DNA of 64,000 nucleotides. It comes from JAPSGB01 sp963775185 (GTDB taxonomy: Bacteria; Myxococcota_A; Polyangia; Polyangiales; Polyangiaceae). The translations under genes and the position numbers were made by a program. A model generated the notes under the pieces. The model was not told the DNA's origin, ran no database searches, and worked only from the letters and a program-made list of their open reading frames with translations. The DNA lies in assembly GCA_963775185.1 (NCBI GenBank), contig CAVZIE010000019.1:1-64000 (forward strand), written 5' to 3'. Below, one piece after another: positions 15,271 to 23,370 of the stretch (its first letter is position 1; each line of letters starts with the position of its first letter).

Positions 15271-16914
15271 CTACGCCCGTCGGCGCCGTCGGATTCCGAG
15301 CAACAAGAGACCGAGCGCGACGATCAGCGACCGTGATCCGCCGTGCGACCCGACGTGACAGCCGCAGCCGCCGCTGTCGCCGCCGGCGCTCGACGCGCCG
15401 CTCGCGCCCGCGGCGCCCGCGGCGCTGCCGCCCGTGCCGGCGCTTCCGCCCGTCCCGCTGCCGCCGGTTCCACCGGTGGCGCTGCCACCGCTGCCACCGG
15501 TGCTAGCGCCCGCGCCTCCGCCGCTTCCACCGGTCGCGCCTCCGCCGCTTCCGCCGCTGCCGCTCGCGCCCGCGGCGCCCGCGGCGGCGGTCGCGCCGTA
15601 CTCGAACGCGCCGATGTCGTACGCCGATCCCGCGGGACGCGCGCCGCCGTTGTAGTCGTGATCCACTTCCGGCGCGCTCGCGCCCTTGTCGATCGCCGGC
15701 GATCCCGACGCGAGCTCCATGTTGCTCGCGGGCAGATCCCACGCGCCGGCAAACTGCGGGTCGCCCGCGACGTCGCCGGCGCCTTGGCTCGTCGCGCTGG
15801 CCCAGCCCGCGTGGTCGTACGTGGTGCTCCCCCACAGGAACGCTTGGTTTACTCCGGGCAAGCTCCACAGATTGTGGTCGAGGCTGATGCCCGTCGTCGA
15901 GTTCGCCTGCACGAGCAGCGCCTGCTTGCCGCTCTCGCCGGCGAAGAGGTTGTTGCGCACGACCGTGCCCTGGTGCGGACCGGCGTCCCACTTGATAGCG
16001 GTGGTCTTGTTGTCCACCACCGTGTTGTTCTCGATGGTGCAGTTCTTCAGCGCGCTCTGCCCCGGGAAGCTGCCGTCCCAGAAACGGATGCCGCTCTCGT
16101 TGTGGATCACGACGTTGTTCGTGACGGTGATGTCATGGAGCACGGGTGCTGTGACGTTCGGGTACGACTCGTCCGCGAGCATGATGCCGACGGTGGTCTT
16201 GCTCGTGCCCGGGCTCATGTACACCAGGTTCGAGTCGACGATGCTGCTCGAGATGCTGTCGAGGTAGATGTTCACGCTGGTGTTGTCGTGCACGACGTTG
16301 CGCGAGTAGCGGCAGTTCTTCGAGTCGGCGTGGAGCGTGATGCCTTCGGCGCCGCTGCCGTAGATCTCGTTGTCCTCGATCACCGTGCCGTCGCTGTTCT
16401 TGCCCGACACGCTGCCTTCGAGCTTCGAGCCGCGCACCAGCCCGTGGCTCGCGAAGTAGAACGCCACCGATCCGCCGGTGGACTTCGTCTCGCAGTCGAT
16501 CACCTGGCCGCCGTCGGCCTGGTAGAACTCGATGCCGGTGTCGCCGTTCTCGATCGTGAGCCCCTGGAACGTCATGTCCGGCGTCTCGCCCGCCTGCAGC
16601 ACGAAGCCACTGGCGCCGCCGCCGTCGATCACCGGCTTCGCGCCGGCCATGGCGCGGATCGTCGTGCGCCCGCCGTTGCCCGCCGGCACGTGCCAGAAAT
16701 CGACGGTCTCCGCGTACGTGCCATTGGCGATCCACATCGTGTCGCCGGTCTTCAGCGCCGCCTTGGCGTCGTTCAGGGTCGAAAACGGCTTGGCTTGCGA
16801 GCCGTCCCCGCCCGCCGCCGCCGCGTGATCGACGTACACGTCCGCCGCGGAGGCCCGCGCCGCCACGAGCAGCACCCCGACCGCGATCGCCCCTGACCAG
16901 CCCCTGCGAATCAT
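15271..16914 (-). CDS. Right-handed beta-helix protein with MYXO-CTERM sorting tail
   Basis: MIRRGWSGAIAVGVLLVAA is a signal peptide cut before ADVYVDH. Residues ~30-430 are parallel beta-helix repeats (NGTYAET, TIENGDTGIEFYQADG, IEDNEIYGSGAEGITLH, SRNVVHDNTSVNIYLD), as in pectate-lyase-like and surface carbohydrate-binding proteins. A GGSGG/GGATGG spacer follows. The end is GGCGCHVG, a hydrophobic stretch SLIVALGLLLLGI and RRRRRA. That is the MYXO-CTERM layout, recognised in Myxococcota as a surface-sorting signal. 547 residues. The substrate is unknown. Confidence 0.85.
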   Translation of the reverse strand: MIRRGWSGAIAVGVLLVAARASAADVYVDHAAAAGGDGSQAKPFSTLNDAKAALKTGDTMWIANGTYAETVDFWHVPAGNGGRTTIRAMAGAKPVIDGGGASGFVLQAGETPDMTFQGLTIENGDTGIEFYQADGGQVIDCETKSTGGSVAFYFASHGLVRGSKLEGSVSGKNSDGTVIEDNEIYGSGAEGITLHADSKNCRYSRNVVHDNTSVNIYLDSISSSIVDSNLVYMSPGTSKTTVGIMLADESYPNVTAPVLHDITVTNNVVIHNESGIRFWDGSFPGQSALKNCTIENNTVVDNKTTAIKWDAGPHQGTVVRNNLFAGESGKQALLVQANSTTGISLDHNLWSLPGVNQAFLWGSTTYDHAGWASATSQGAGDVAGDPQFAGAWDLPASNMELASGSPAIDKGASAPEVDHDYNGGARPAGSAYDIGAFEYGATAAAGAAGASGSGGSGGGATGGSGGGAGASTGGSGGSATGGTGGSGTGGSAGTGGSAAGAAGASGASSAGGDSGGCGCHVGSHGGSRSLIVALGLLLLGIRRRRRA

Positions 16915-16929
16915 GGATAGAGGGTAGGG

Positions 16930-16952
16930 GATGTCGGTCCGGCGCGGAATCC
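16930..16952 (+). repeat. Dispersed palindromic element, copy 7
   Basis: GATGTCGGTCCGGCGCGGAA then TCC, between divergent genes. It supplies a spurious upstream ATG for the next gene. Confidence 0.75.
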
Positions 16953-17002
16953 TTCTCGAAGAAAGCACGCAACTGGCCGGCGCAGTGCCCGATATCCGGC
17001 GC

Positions 17003-17521
17003 ATGACGTGCGCTTGCGACCCGGAGCTGGACACCACGCCCTGCCATGTCTGGCGGGACGGGACCGATGCCGTGATCCCCGAGGGCGGCGCGGATTTCCC
17101 GGATCGCTGCGTCATCTGCAACGAGCCGTCGGGATGGTACCGGCACACGGCGCTGGTCTCCTATGCCTGTGGCCGCACGCCCTTTTCCTTGTGGCAGGTG
17201 GTGTTCCCACGTATCGGCGGCGATCGGATTATTCGGAATCTGGCGCTGCCTCTCGCGCTTTGCCTGGCTCATCGTCGCCGACGGCGGATCGCTCAGCTGG
17301 TACGCTGGCTGGGGTGGTTGATGGTTCCGTTTGCCTTGGTGCCTGAATTCTTCGCTCCAGCGATCGTACTTCCGGCGGCGTGGCTCGTGACGTGGACCGC
17401 TATCGCGCTTGCGGGCGCGCACTTCGCGACCCTCACGTCCGCGCGGCGGGTGGGCGGGCGGCTCCATCTCCGCCTCGGCAAGCGCTTCGTCGCGTCGCTG
17501 CCCCCGTCGCCCTGGCGCTGA
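17003..17521 (+). CDS. Small membrane protein with N-terminal cysteine pairs
   Basis: The frame opens at 16931 inside the dispersed element, but MTCACDPELDTTPCHVW at 17003 is the more natural start (172 residues). Cysteine pairs CAC and CVICNEPSGWYRH suggest a small zinc knuckle. LVRWLGWLMVPFALVPEFF and IVLPAAWLVTWTAIALAGA are two transmembrane helices. The C-terminus is basic. No function is assigned. It is transcribed toward the MFS gene. Confidence 0.65.
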   Translation: MTCACDPELDTTPCHVWRDGTDAVIPEGGADFPDRCVICNEPSGWYRHTALVSYACGRTPFSLWQVVFPRIGGDRIIRNLALPLALCLAHRRRRRIAQLVRWLGWLMVPFALVPEFFAPAIVLPAAWLVTWTAIALAGAHFATLTSARRVGGRLHLRLGKRFVASLPPSPWR

Positions 17522-17524
17522 CGC

Positions 17525-18745
17525 TCAGCTCACGGCCAGGCGCGTGGAGCGGCGGATACGGTTGCTGGCGACGGAGAAGATCGTCACGCCGACGACGCCG
17601 AGGGCGGCTTCCGTCAGCAGCATGGTGCGCGCGGCGTACTTGTCCGCGACGAAGCCGAGCAAGAGGCCGAGCCACCAGATCGGGAAGTTCGAGAGCGACG
17701 CGTACACGTTGTATTTGGTCGCGCCCGAGCCCGGTCCCATGGCGTCGAGGACGACGGCGGTGAACGCCGCGAACGCGAGCCCGACGCCGAACGCGTAGAC
17801 GATGTTGAAGACGACGTACATCGTGACCGTCGCTGGCGAGAGCGCCATCGCTGTGGCGACGATGCCCAGGCCGATGCCGATGCCGAGATAGGCGTTGCGC
17901 GGGTGGAAGCGCTGGCACACCCAGCCGCCGGCGAAGCAGCCGACGGCGGTGACGATACCCGCGAGGAAGCCCTGCACGAGCCCGACCTCCTTCGCGCCCG
18001 CGCCCCAGTACGCGGCGACCTTGGCCTGCGTCAGCACGCCCTGTGCCGCGCCGGTGCCCACGGGCATCACGCACAAGACGGCGGCGAGTAGCCCACCGCG
18101 GGTCTTGAGCATGTCGCGCAGATCGACCACCACTCCCTTCACGGCTTTCCACGCGCCCCCGCCCCGGTGACGCAACTCGACCTCCGGGACGAAGACGAGC
18201 GCGAAGCAGCACAACATGAACAGCACGGCCATGATCGCGCCGGCCATCCACGGCGCGGGCAGCACCTTGATGAGTAGCAGCCCGAGCCCGCCGCCCACGC
18301 CGGCGCCGCCGAGGTTGCCGGCCTGGAACCAAGCGCTGACGCGGCCGACCTCTTCTGGCGGCGTGGTGTTCGCGAGGATCGCCTCCACGGACATGCCGAC
18401 CGCGGAGTTGATCAAGGCCGCTGCCGCGATGATCGCCAGCAGGATGCCGAGGGTGCCCGGCCCGAGCGGGACCGCGGACATGGCGAACACGCCGAGCGCC
18501 GAGAACGCCGTCGAGATCACGTACCACTTGCGCGGCGTCAGCGTGACGTCGACGGCCGGCGCCCACAGCCACTTCAGCCACTGCGTGAGCATCTGCGCGC
18601 CGTTCAGCAGCGCGCCCTCGGTGATCGACAAGCCGTGCTGCGTCGCGAGGAACGTCAGCGCCACCGTCACGAAGCCGGACAGCGCGCCGAAGGGCAGATA
18701 CAGGACCGTCCAGACAACCGGGTGGGGTGCGGCGCGGTCCGTCAA
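17525..18745 (-). CDS. MFS/AmpG-like (PAT family) permease
   Basis: About 406 residues with roughly twelve hydrophobic segments: VVWTVLYLPFGALSGFVTV, LGILLAIIAAAALINSAVG, AGAIMAVLFMLCCFALVFV, and so on to VVGVTIFSVASN. LKWLWAPAVDVTLTPRKWY and a central cytoplasmic loop LRHRGGGAWKAVKG resemble the AmpG/PAT group of muropeptide and acetyl-CoA permeases, but the substrate is unproven. Start choice is uncertain. TTG 18745 sits just before the first helix. An in-frame ATG at 18865 would overlap the divergent lipoprotein start. Confidence 0.75.
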   Translation of the reverse strand: MTDRAAPHPVVWTVLYLPFGALSGFVTVALTFLATQHGLSITEGALLNGAQMLTQWLKWLWAPAVDVTLTPRKWYVISTAFSALGVFAMSAVPLGPGTLGILLAIIAAAALINSAVGMSVEAILANTTPPEEVGRVSAWFQAGNLGGAGVGGGLGLLLIKVLPAPWMAGAIMAVLFMLCCFALVFVPEVELRHRGGGAWKAVKGVVVDLRDMLKTRGGLLAAVLCVMPVGTGAAQGVLTQAKVAAYWGAGAKEVGLVQGFLAGIVTAVGCFAGGWVCQRFHPRNAYLGIGIGLGIVATAMALSPATVTMYVVFNIVYAFGVGLAFAAFTAVVLDAMGPGSGATKYNVYASLSNFPIWWLGLLLGFVADKYAARTMLLTEAALGVVGVTIFSVASNRIRRSTRLAVS

Positions 18746-18863
18746 GCTGCCCCGGTCAGTAGCATGGCTGTTCGAGCGTCGGGAGCGGGAACGGCCGGCA
18801 TGCGCAGGAAGTGCACGCTTTGGCGTCCAGGGCCCGGGCACGCGCGTTGCTTCCAACGTCGCC

Positions 18864-19307
18864 ATGACACGTCTTGTCCTGGTTGCGATCCTGGGTGTGG
18901 TCGCGTGCAGCAGCAGCAACGCCGGCACCGGCGGAGACGCCGGCTTGCCCGACAGCTTCGGCGATTGTGGCGCGGCGGTGTGCGAGGTCGGGCTGGCGGC
19001 GTTCACGAAGGACGCCGGCTCGATTCCCTACTGTCCGCCCGACCGCGCCTCGTTCGACCTGTCGTGCAGCGCGAACCCGGGCCTGCATGGCGCAACTTGT
19101 GCCAACCTCTGGACGGTCCGCAACGTGTACGGCTTCCCCGGCGACTTCTACCAGTGCGTCTACGACACGGGGAGCGGCGCGCTGGTCGGTGCGAAGTGGG
19201 CGCCGGACAGCCACCCTGTCCAGATCGCCGGCACGCAGCCGCCCCTCTCCTGCTCCCCCGAGCCGCTGTGCGCGGACGCCGGCAGCGGCGACGCGGCGAC
19301 CGACTGA
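18864..19307 (+). CDS. Small Cys-rich lipoprotein
   Basis: MTRLVLVAILGVVACSSSNA is a signal peptide with lipobox VVAC. The mature ~130 residues contain ten cysteines, including FGDCGAAVCEVGL, YCPPDRASFDLSC, GATCANLW and the closing LSCSPEPLCADAG. WTVRNVYGFPGDFYQCVYDT lies in the middle. This is a disulfide-rich surface domain without recognised family. It is divergent from the permease. Confidence 0.7.
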   Translation: MTRLVLVAILGVVACSSSNAGTGGDAGLPDSFGDCGAAVCEVGLAAFTKDAGSIPYCPPDRASFDLSCSANPGLHGATCANLWTVRNVYGFPGDFYQCVYDTGSGALVGAKWAPDSHPVQIAGTQPPLSCSPEPLCADAGSGDAATD

Positions 19308-19321
19308 TCCAGCGAGCGCTC

Positions 19322-19348
19322 CGCGGGGTTCCGCGCCGGACCGACATC
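19322..19348 (-). repeat. Dispersed palindromic element, copy 8
   Basis: GCGGGGTTCCGCGCCGGACC then GACATCC, an almost complete copy. It lies 14 bases after the lipoprotein stop and about 60 bases before the kinase start. Confidence 0.8.
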
Positions 19349-19406
19349 CCGGCCCCGGGGTCGCGGACGGTGGTAGGCTGCGCGCCGCGGGAGAGGAGGC
19401 GGTCAG

Positions 19407-20741
19407 GTGAGCGACGAGGCGCAAGGGGACGAGAGCGAGCCGGTCTACGTCATCGAGTCGATACCCGTGGGCGGCGACAACGCCGTGAGCCCCGAGGAGA
19501 TCGCACGCGAGGGCATTCCCACGCCGAAGACGCTGCGGGTGTACCCGGAGCTCGGGCGCGGCGGCATGGGCCACGTGCACCCCGCGACGGATCGCAACCT
19601 GATCCGCCACGTGGCCCTGAAGCGGCTCGACAAGAAGCTCGCGAAGGTGCCGATGTACCGCGACGGCTTCATCGCCGAGGGGCAGATCACCGGGCAGCTG
19701 GAGCACCCGAACATCGTGCCCGTGCACGAGCTGGCGATCGGCGACAACGGCATCCCGTACTTCACGATGAAGCTCGTGCAAGGCGTGGGCTTCGACACGT
19801 GGCTGCGCGACCCGTTCCGCCCGCCGGGGTCGACGGACCGGCTGCACGAGGGGCTCGAGATCTTCCTCAAGATCTGCGACGCCGTCGCGTACGCGCATCA
19901 CCGCGGCGTGATCCACCGGGATCTCAAGCCGGAGAACGTCATGATCGCGGACTTCGGCCAGGTGTACCTGATGGACTGGGGGCTCGCGCGCCTGACGCGC
20001 ACGCGTCCGGCGTCCGGCAAAGCGGCGCAGATGGAGGCGCACGGCCCGGTGGGAACGCCGACGCACATGGCGCCCGAGCAAGCGCGGGGCAACCCCGCGG
20101 AGATGGACGAGCGCAGCGACGTGTTCGGGCTCGGCGCGCTCTTGTACGAGGTCGTCAGCGGCAAGACGCCCTACGGCGACTCGCGCAACGCCAAGGAGAT
20201 CCTCAAGCGCGCGCAGACCGATCAGGTCGTGCCGATCGACGCTGTCACCTTCGGGATCAGCGTCAGCAAGCGTCTCAAGACGATCGTCGACAGGGCCGTC
20301 GCGGCCAAGCCGGCGGATCGCTACCAGAGCGTGCTCGAGATGCAGGGGGACGTGCGGCGCTTCCTGCGTGGCGGACTGTACCTGCCGAGCGAGGTGTTCA
20401 TGCCCGGCACGTTGATCATGCGCGAAGGCGACGTGGGCGACGCGGCGTACATGATCGTCAGCGGCAAGTGCCGCGCGTTCCGCAACGTGGACGGTGGGCA
20501 GGAGACGCTCGCGACGATGGAGGCGGGCGACGTGTTCGGCGAGATGGCGTTGTTGCTCGACGAGCCGCGCGCGGCCAGCGTCGAGGCGGTCGATCAAGTG
20601 ACGGCGCTGGTGCTCGACAAGCGCACCATGGCGGAGGGCCTCGGCGCGGAGGGCTGGAGCAGCATGTTGGTCCGCGCGCTCGCGCATCGCTTCCGCGCGC
20701 TCGAGCAGCAGGTGCGCGAGAGCGGGATGCGTCGCAAGTAG
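19407..20741 (+). CDS. Ser/Thr protein kinase with C-terminal cyclic-nucleotide-binding domain
   Basis: GTG 19407 follows GGAGGCGG. Kinase domain ~45-330: YPELGRGGMGHVH is the Gly loop, HVALKRLDKKL the ATP lysine, GVIHRDLKPENVMIADFG the catalytic loop, GTPTHMAPEQARG the activation segment. The magnesium motif reads DWG (YLMDWGLAR) in place of DFG. Residues ~325-430 (LIMREGDVGDAAYMIVSGKC, then AGDVFGEMALLLDEPRAASV) form a cNMP-binding domain with the phosphate-binding cassette. No transmembrane segment follows, so it is a cytosolic kinase, plausibly gated by cAMP or cGMP. An adenylate cyclase lies in this window (42433-44193). Confidence 0.9.
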   Translation: MSDEAQGDESEPVYVIESIPVGGDNAVSPEEIAREGIPTPKTLRVYPELGRGGMGHVHPATDRNLIRHVALKRLDKKLAKVPMYRDGFIAEGQITGQLEHPNIVPVHELAIGDNGIPYFTMKLVQGVGFDTWLRDPFRPPGSTDRLHEGLEIFLKICDAVAYAHHRGVIHRDLKPENVMIADFGQVYLMDWGLARLTRTRPASGKAAQMEAHGPVGTPTHMAPEQARGNPAEMDERSDVFGLGALLYEVVSGKTPYGDSRNAKEILKRAQTDQVVPIDAVTFGISVSKRLKTIVDRAVAAKPADRYQSVLEMQGDVRRFLRGGLYLPSEVFMPGTLIMREGDVGDAAYMIVSGKCRAFRNVDGGQETLATMEAGDVFGEMALLLDEPRAASVEAVDQVTALVLDKRTMAEGLGAEGWSSMLVRALAHRFRALEQQVRESGMRRK

Positions 20742-20750
20742 CTACTTGCG
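20733..20750. terminator. 18-bp perfect palindrome spanning two convergent stop codons
   Basis: CGCAAGTAGCTACTTGCG is its own reverse complement. It contains both TAG stops (20739-20741 on plus, 20742-20744 on minus) of the kinase and the convergent lipoprotein. It has no loop or U-tract, so termination is only a possibility; the symmetry partly follows from both proteins ending Arg-Lys. Confidence 0.4.
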
Positions 20751-21707
20751 CTCCAGCCGCTCGCTGCCCTGCGAGGTGTCGCCGGGGTTCGCCCACACGC
20801 CGTCGAGGCTCTGCGCGCCGACCGCGTAGGCGACCACGCCGGGCACGCTGCCGCTGCCCCAGCCGACGCTGAGCACGTCGCCCTTCAGGATGCCGACGCC
20901 CGCGTAGCTCGTGCCGGGGATCGACCAGGCGAGCTGGTACAGCTTGCCGTGCGGCTTGATCGTCACGCTGCCGGTGTAGCTGGAGCCGTCCGGGTTCTTG
21001 CCGCGCGTGATGCGGTACGTGCCGGACAGGCCCGCGGGACCGTCGAGATCCTCTTCGCCGACGCCAGCGCGCGCGCCGGCGGCCCATGTGCCGCTGAGCT
21101 TGCCGCCGTTCACGCGGTACACCACGACGGCCGGCGCGCCGCCGGGGCCCCAGCCGACGCCGAGCACGTCGCCCACGTGCAGCCCCACGCCGGCGTAGGC
21201 CGCCGATCCGCCGATCGTCCAGCTCAGCTGGTACACGCCGCCCTGCTTCGCGATCGCGACGTCGCCGGCGTACGTCGTGCCGTTGGGGTTGTGTCCGGCG
21301 GCGATGTGGTACGCGCCGGCGATGCCGTCCGGATCGGGCGTCGCGACCTCCGCAGCGGGCGCCGCGCCGGCCGGTTCGTGCACGCAGCGCGCCGCGACCG
21401 TCTGTTCGCGATCGCCGTCGTCGTACTGGATCGTCACGGCGCCGTCGGCCGCGCGATCGACGCGACCCGGGTAGTACACGCCGCGCGCCATCCAGTTGCA
21501 GATCACACGATCGCCGACTGCGATCGGTGCGCCGCACGCGGGCGCCGCCGCCAGCGTGGCCGTCGCCGCAGGCGCCGCGACCACCGCCTGGTTGTCTGGA
21601 TGCCGGTCCGGCGCGGAACCCCGCGGCGCGTCGGTCGCGCCGGGCGCGACCGCGCTCGGCGCGCAACCCGCAAGTGTGATCAGGATCATCGAAGCGAGTG
21701 CCCGCAT
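20742..21707 (-). CDS. Lipoprotein with Tudor-like segment and two tandem ~60-residue repeats
   Basis: MRALASMILITLAGCAPS is a lipoprotein signal. A linker follows in which RGSAPDRHPDNQ is encoded by the dispersed element. Then IAVGDRVICNWMARGVYYPG and GAVTIQYDDGDREQ look like a small Tudor/Agenet-type barrel. The C-terminal half holds two copies of one module: AGAYHIAAGHNPNGTTYAG with YAGVGLHVGDVLGVGWG, and SGTYRITRGKNPDGSSYTG with YAGVGILKGDVLSVGWG. 321 residues, periplasmic or surface. Function unknown. Start ATG 21707. Confidence 0.75.
   Translation of the reverse strand: MRALASMILITLAGCAPSAVAPGATDAPRGSAPDRHPDNQAVVAAPAATATLAAAPACGAPIAVGDRVICNWMARGVYYPGRVDRAADGAVTIQYDDGDREQTVAARCVHEPAGAAPAAEVATPDPDGIAGAYHIAAGHNPNGTTYAGDVAIAKQGGVYQLSWTIGGSAAYAGVGLHVGDVLGVGWGPGGAPAVVVYRVNGGKLSGTWAAGARAGVGEEDLDGPAGLSGTYRITRGKNPDGSSYTGSVTIKPHGKLYQLAWSIPGTSYAGVGILKGDVLSVGWGSGSVPGVVAYAVGAQSLDGVWANPGDTSQGSERLERK
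21598..21624 (+). repeat. Dispersed palindromic element, copy 9 (inside a gene)
   Basis: GGATGCCGGTCCGGCGCGGA then ACCCCGC, a full consensus copy. It encodes RGSAPDRHP in the lipoprotein just after its signal peptide. Confidence 0.8.
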
Positions 21708-21779
21708 GCGACCCAGGATACTCTCGCGCTCGCCGCGGTTCCAGCGCGCGCCGGCATGGCGGTTGCAAGCGGTCCCGCG

Positions 21780-22259
21780 ATGCACTGGCGAACCCTGATC
21801 GCGGTCATCGCCGCCGCGCTGTTCGTGGCGGGGACCGCGTCCGCGCAGTGCGGGGCGAGCGTCTCGACGTGCCGGCAGTGCCACGAGATCGACAAGCAGC
21901 ATCCCGTGTTGGCCGACGGGCGCCCGTGGCACGTGGACCACGCGTTCGGCGACTTCTGTGCGGACTGTCACGGCGGTGACGCGAAAGCGACGGACGTTGC
22001 CGCGGCGCACGCCGGGCTCGGGGTGCCCCTGGGCGACGCGGCGCTGCACTGCGGAAGCGCCACGTGTCACGGCGCGCGCGCCGCCGCGCTCGCAGCGAGC
22101 TATCGAACCAGGCCGCCGTCGGCCGGCGCACCGCCGCCGTCCGTCGCCCGTCCGGCGCGCAACGGTTTCGCGATTGCCGTCGCGCTGGCCCTCGCTGTCG
22201 GCGGCGCGCTGCTCGTGGCGTGGAACGAGCGGCATCGCCGGCTGCAGGGGGCGTCGTGA
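21780..22259 (+). CDS. Membrane-anchored small multiheme c-type cytochrome
   Basis: ATG 21780 gives MHWRTLIAVIAAALFVAG, a signal peptide. The short exported part has STCRQCHEID and DFCADCHGGD (two CxxCH heme sites) and LHCGSATCHGAR (a CX4CH site, possibly a third). FAIAVALALAVGGALLVAW is a C-terminal membrane anchor. 159 residues. The stop overlaps the next start (GTGA), so it is co-translated with two YeeE/YedE proteins. It may move electrons linked to the sulfur compound they import. Confidence 0.8.
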   Translation: MHWRTLIAVIAAALFVAGTASAQCGASVSTCRQCHEIDKQHPVLADGRPWHVDHAFGDFCADCHGGDAKATDVAAAHAGLGVPLGDAALHCGSATCHGARAAALAASYRTRPPSAGAPPPSVARPARNGFAIAVALALAVGGALLVAWNERHRRLQGAS

Positions 22260-22765
22260 ATCCGCTGCGTCGGGCCGAGTGGTCGCCGTACGTCGCCGGA
22301 GCCGGGCTCGGCCTGGTGATCACCGTCAGCATGGCGGTGTGCGGCCATCGCCTGAGCGGTGCCGGCGCGTGGCAGCACCTGTCCGGATACGTGGGGCGCT
22401 GGCTCGCGCCGGCCAGCGTGTACTGGACGCACGTCGTGCCGACCGGCGTCACGTGGGAGGTCCTGGTGATCATCGGCGGCGTGCTCGGAGGCTTCGTCGC
22501 GTCATTGCTCTCGGGCACGTTCCGCGTCCGCACCATGCCCGATCGCCAGTGGAGCGACGTGTTCGGTCCCAGCGTCGCGCGACGCTTCGGCTTGGCGTTC
22601 GTCGGCTCGATGCTCACGGAGATCGCCGGCGGCGTCGCCGGCGGCTGCACCGCGAGCCTCGCGGTATCGGGCGGCGCGGCGTTGGTCCCCGCGGCGTTCG
22701 TGTTCATGGCCGGCATGTTCGCCGGCGGCATTCCAACGGCGTGGCTCATCTACCGCGGGAAGTAG
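22256..22765 (+). CDS. YeeE/YedE-family sulfur transport membrane protein (first half)
   Basis: GTG 22256, 169 residues, about five hydrophobic segments (VAGAGLGLVITVSMAVCG, VLVIIGGVLGGFVASLLSG, AAFVFMAGMFAGGIPTAWL). GGVAGGCTASLAVSGGA is the conserved Cys-containing motif of the YeeE/YedE (DUF395) family, known for thiosulfate-type sulfur import. Proteins of this length are half-size subunits that pair. The neighbour at 22768 supplies the other half. Confidence 0.85.
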   Translation: MNPLRRAEWSPYVAGAGLGLVITVSMAVCGHRLSGAGAWQHLSGYVGRWLAPASVYWTHVVPTGVTWEVLVIIGGVLGGFVASLLSGTFRVRTMPDRQWSDVFGPSVARRFGLAFVGSMLTEIAGGVAGGCTASLAVSGGAALVPAAFVFMAGMFAGGIPTAWLIYRGK

Positions 22766-22767
22766 TC

Positions 22768-23316
22768 ATGGACGTGGCAAGGCCCCTGCTGATCGGCTTC
22801 TTCTTCGGTTTCCTGCTGCAGCGCGCGGGGCTGTCCCGCTACGACCGCATCGTGAACGTGTACCGGCTGCGCGACATGGCGGTGATGAAGTTCATGTTGA
22901 GCGCGCTCGTCGTGGGCGCGCTCGGTTTGCAGACGCTGTCCGCGCTCGGGGTCGCGGGCGACTATCCGCTGCCCACGACGTACGTGTGGGGCGTCCTCGC
23001 TGGCGGTGTGGTTTTCGGCGTGGGCATGGCGCTCTCCGGCTTCTGTCCCGGCACCGTCGCGGCCGGCGCCGGCGAGGGGCGCCTCGACTATCTGGTGCCG
23101 GGCTTCCTGGGGCTGTACGCCGGCGCGGTGATCTTCGGCTGGATCTACCCGTGGCTGATGCCGTGGCTCACCCATTTCGCGAACCACGGCTCGATCACCC
23201 TCGCCGAAGCGCTGGGCGTCGACCCCTGGATCGTCGTGATCATAGCGTGGGAAGCCGTGCTGATCCTGTTCTATGCGCTGGAGCGCGGACCGCTCGCGCG
23301 GCGTGAGCGCGCGTAG
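22768..23316 (+). CDS. YeeE/YedE-family sulfur transport membrane protein (second half)
   Basis: Starts two bases after the previous stop; 182 residues. MDVARPLLIGFFFGFLLQRA then VVGALGLQTLSALGVAG, VWGVLAGGVVFGVGMALSG, LGLYAGAVIFGWIYPWL and WIVVIIAWEAVLILFYAL are membrane segments. SGFCPGTVAAGAGEG is the second conserved Cys motif. With the upstream gene it completes a two-subunit transporter, and the cytochrome at 21780 makes a three-gene unit. Confidence 0.85.
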   Translation: MDVARPLLIGFFFGFLLQRAGLSRYDRIVNVYRLRDMAVMKFMLSALVVGALGLQTLSALGVAGDYPLPTTYVWGVLAGGVVFGVGMALSGFCPGTVAAGAGEGRLDYLVPGFLGLYAGAVIFGWIYPWLMPWLTHFANHGSITLAEALGVDPWIVVIIAWEAVLILFYALERGPLARRERA

Positions 23317-23329
23317 CCGGCGTCGCGAT

Positions 23330-23350
23330 CACCGCGCCGGACCGGCAACA
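23330..23350 (-). repeat. Dispersed palindromic element, copy 10
   Basis: CACCGCGCCGGACCGGCAAC, core minus the GGTT side, between the YeeE gene and the kinase. Confidence 0.7.
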
Positions 23351-23370
23351 TCGTGTATCCTCACGCGGCG

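Noticed and set aside
16931..17002. ATG inside the dispersed element as start of the membrane-protein gene
   Set aside because: The same MSVRRG/MPVRRG start appears at nearly every copy of the element, so it is a property of the repeat; the start at 17003 is more natural.
20949..21779. Plus-strand frame upstream of the cytochrome gene
   Set aside because: It is the shadow of the lipoprotein on the other strand; the cytochrome has its own start and signal peptide at 21780.
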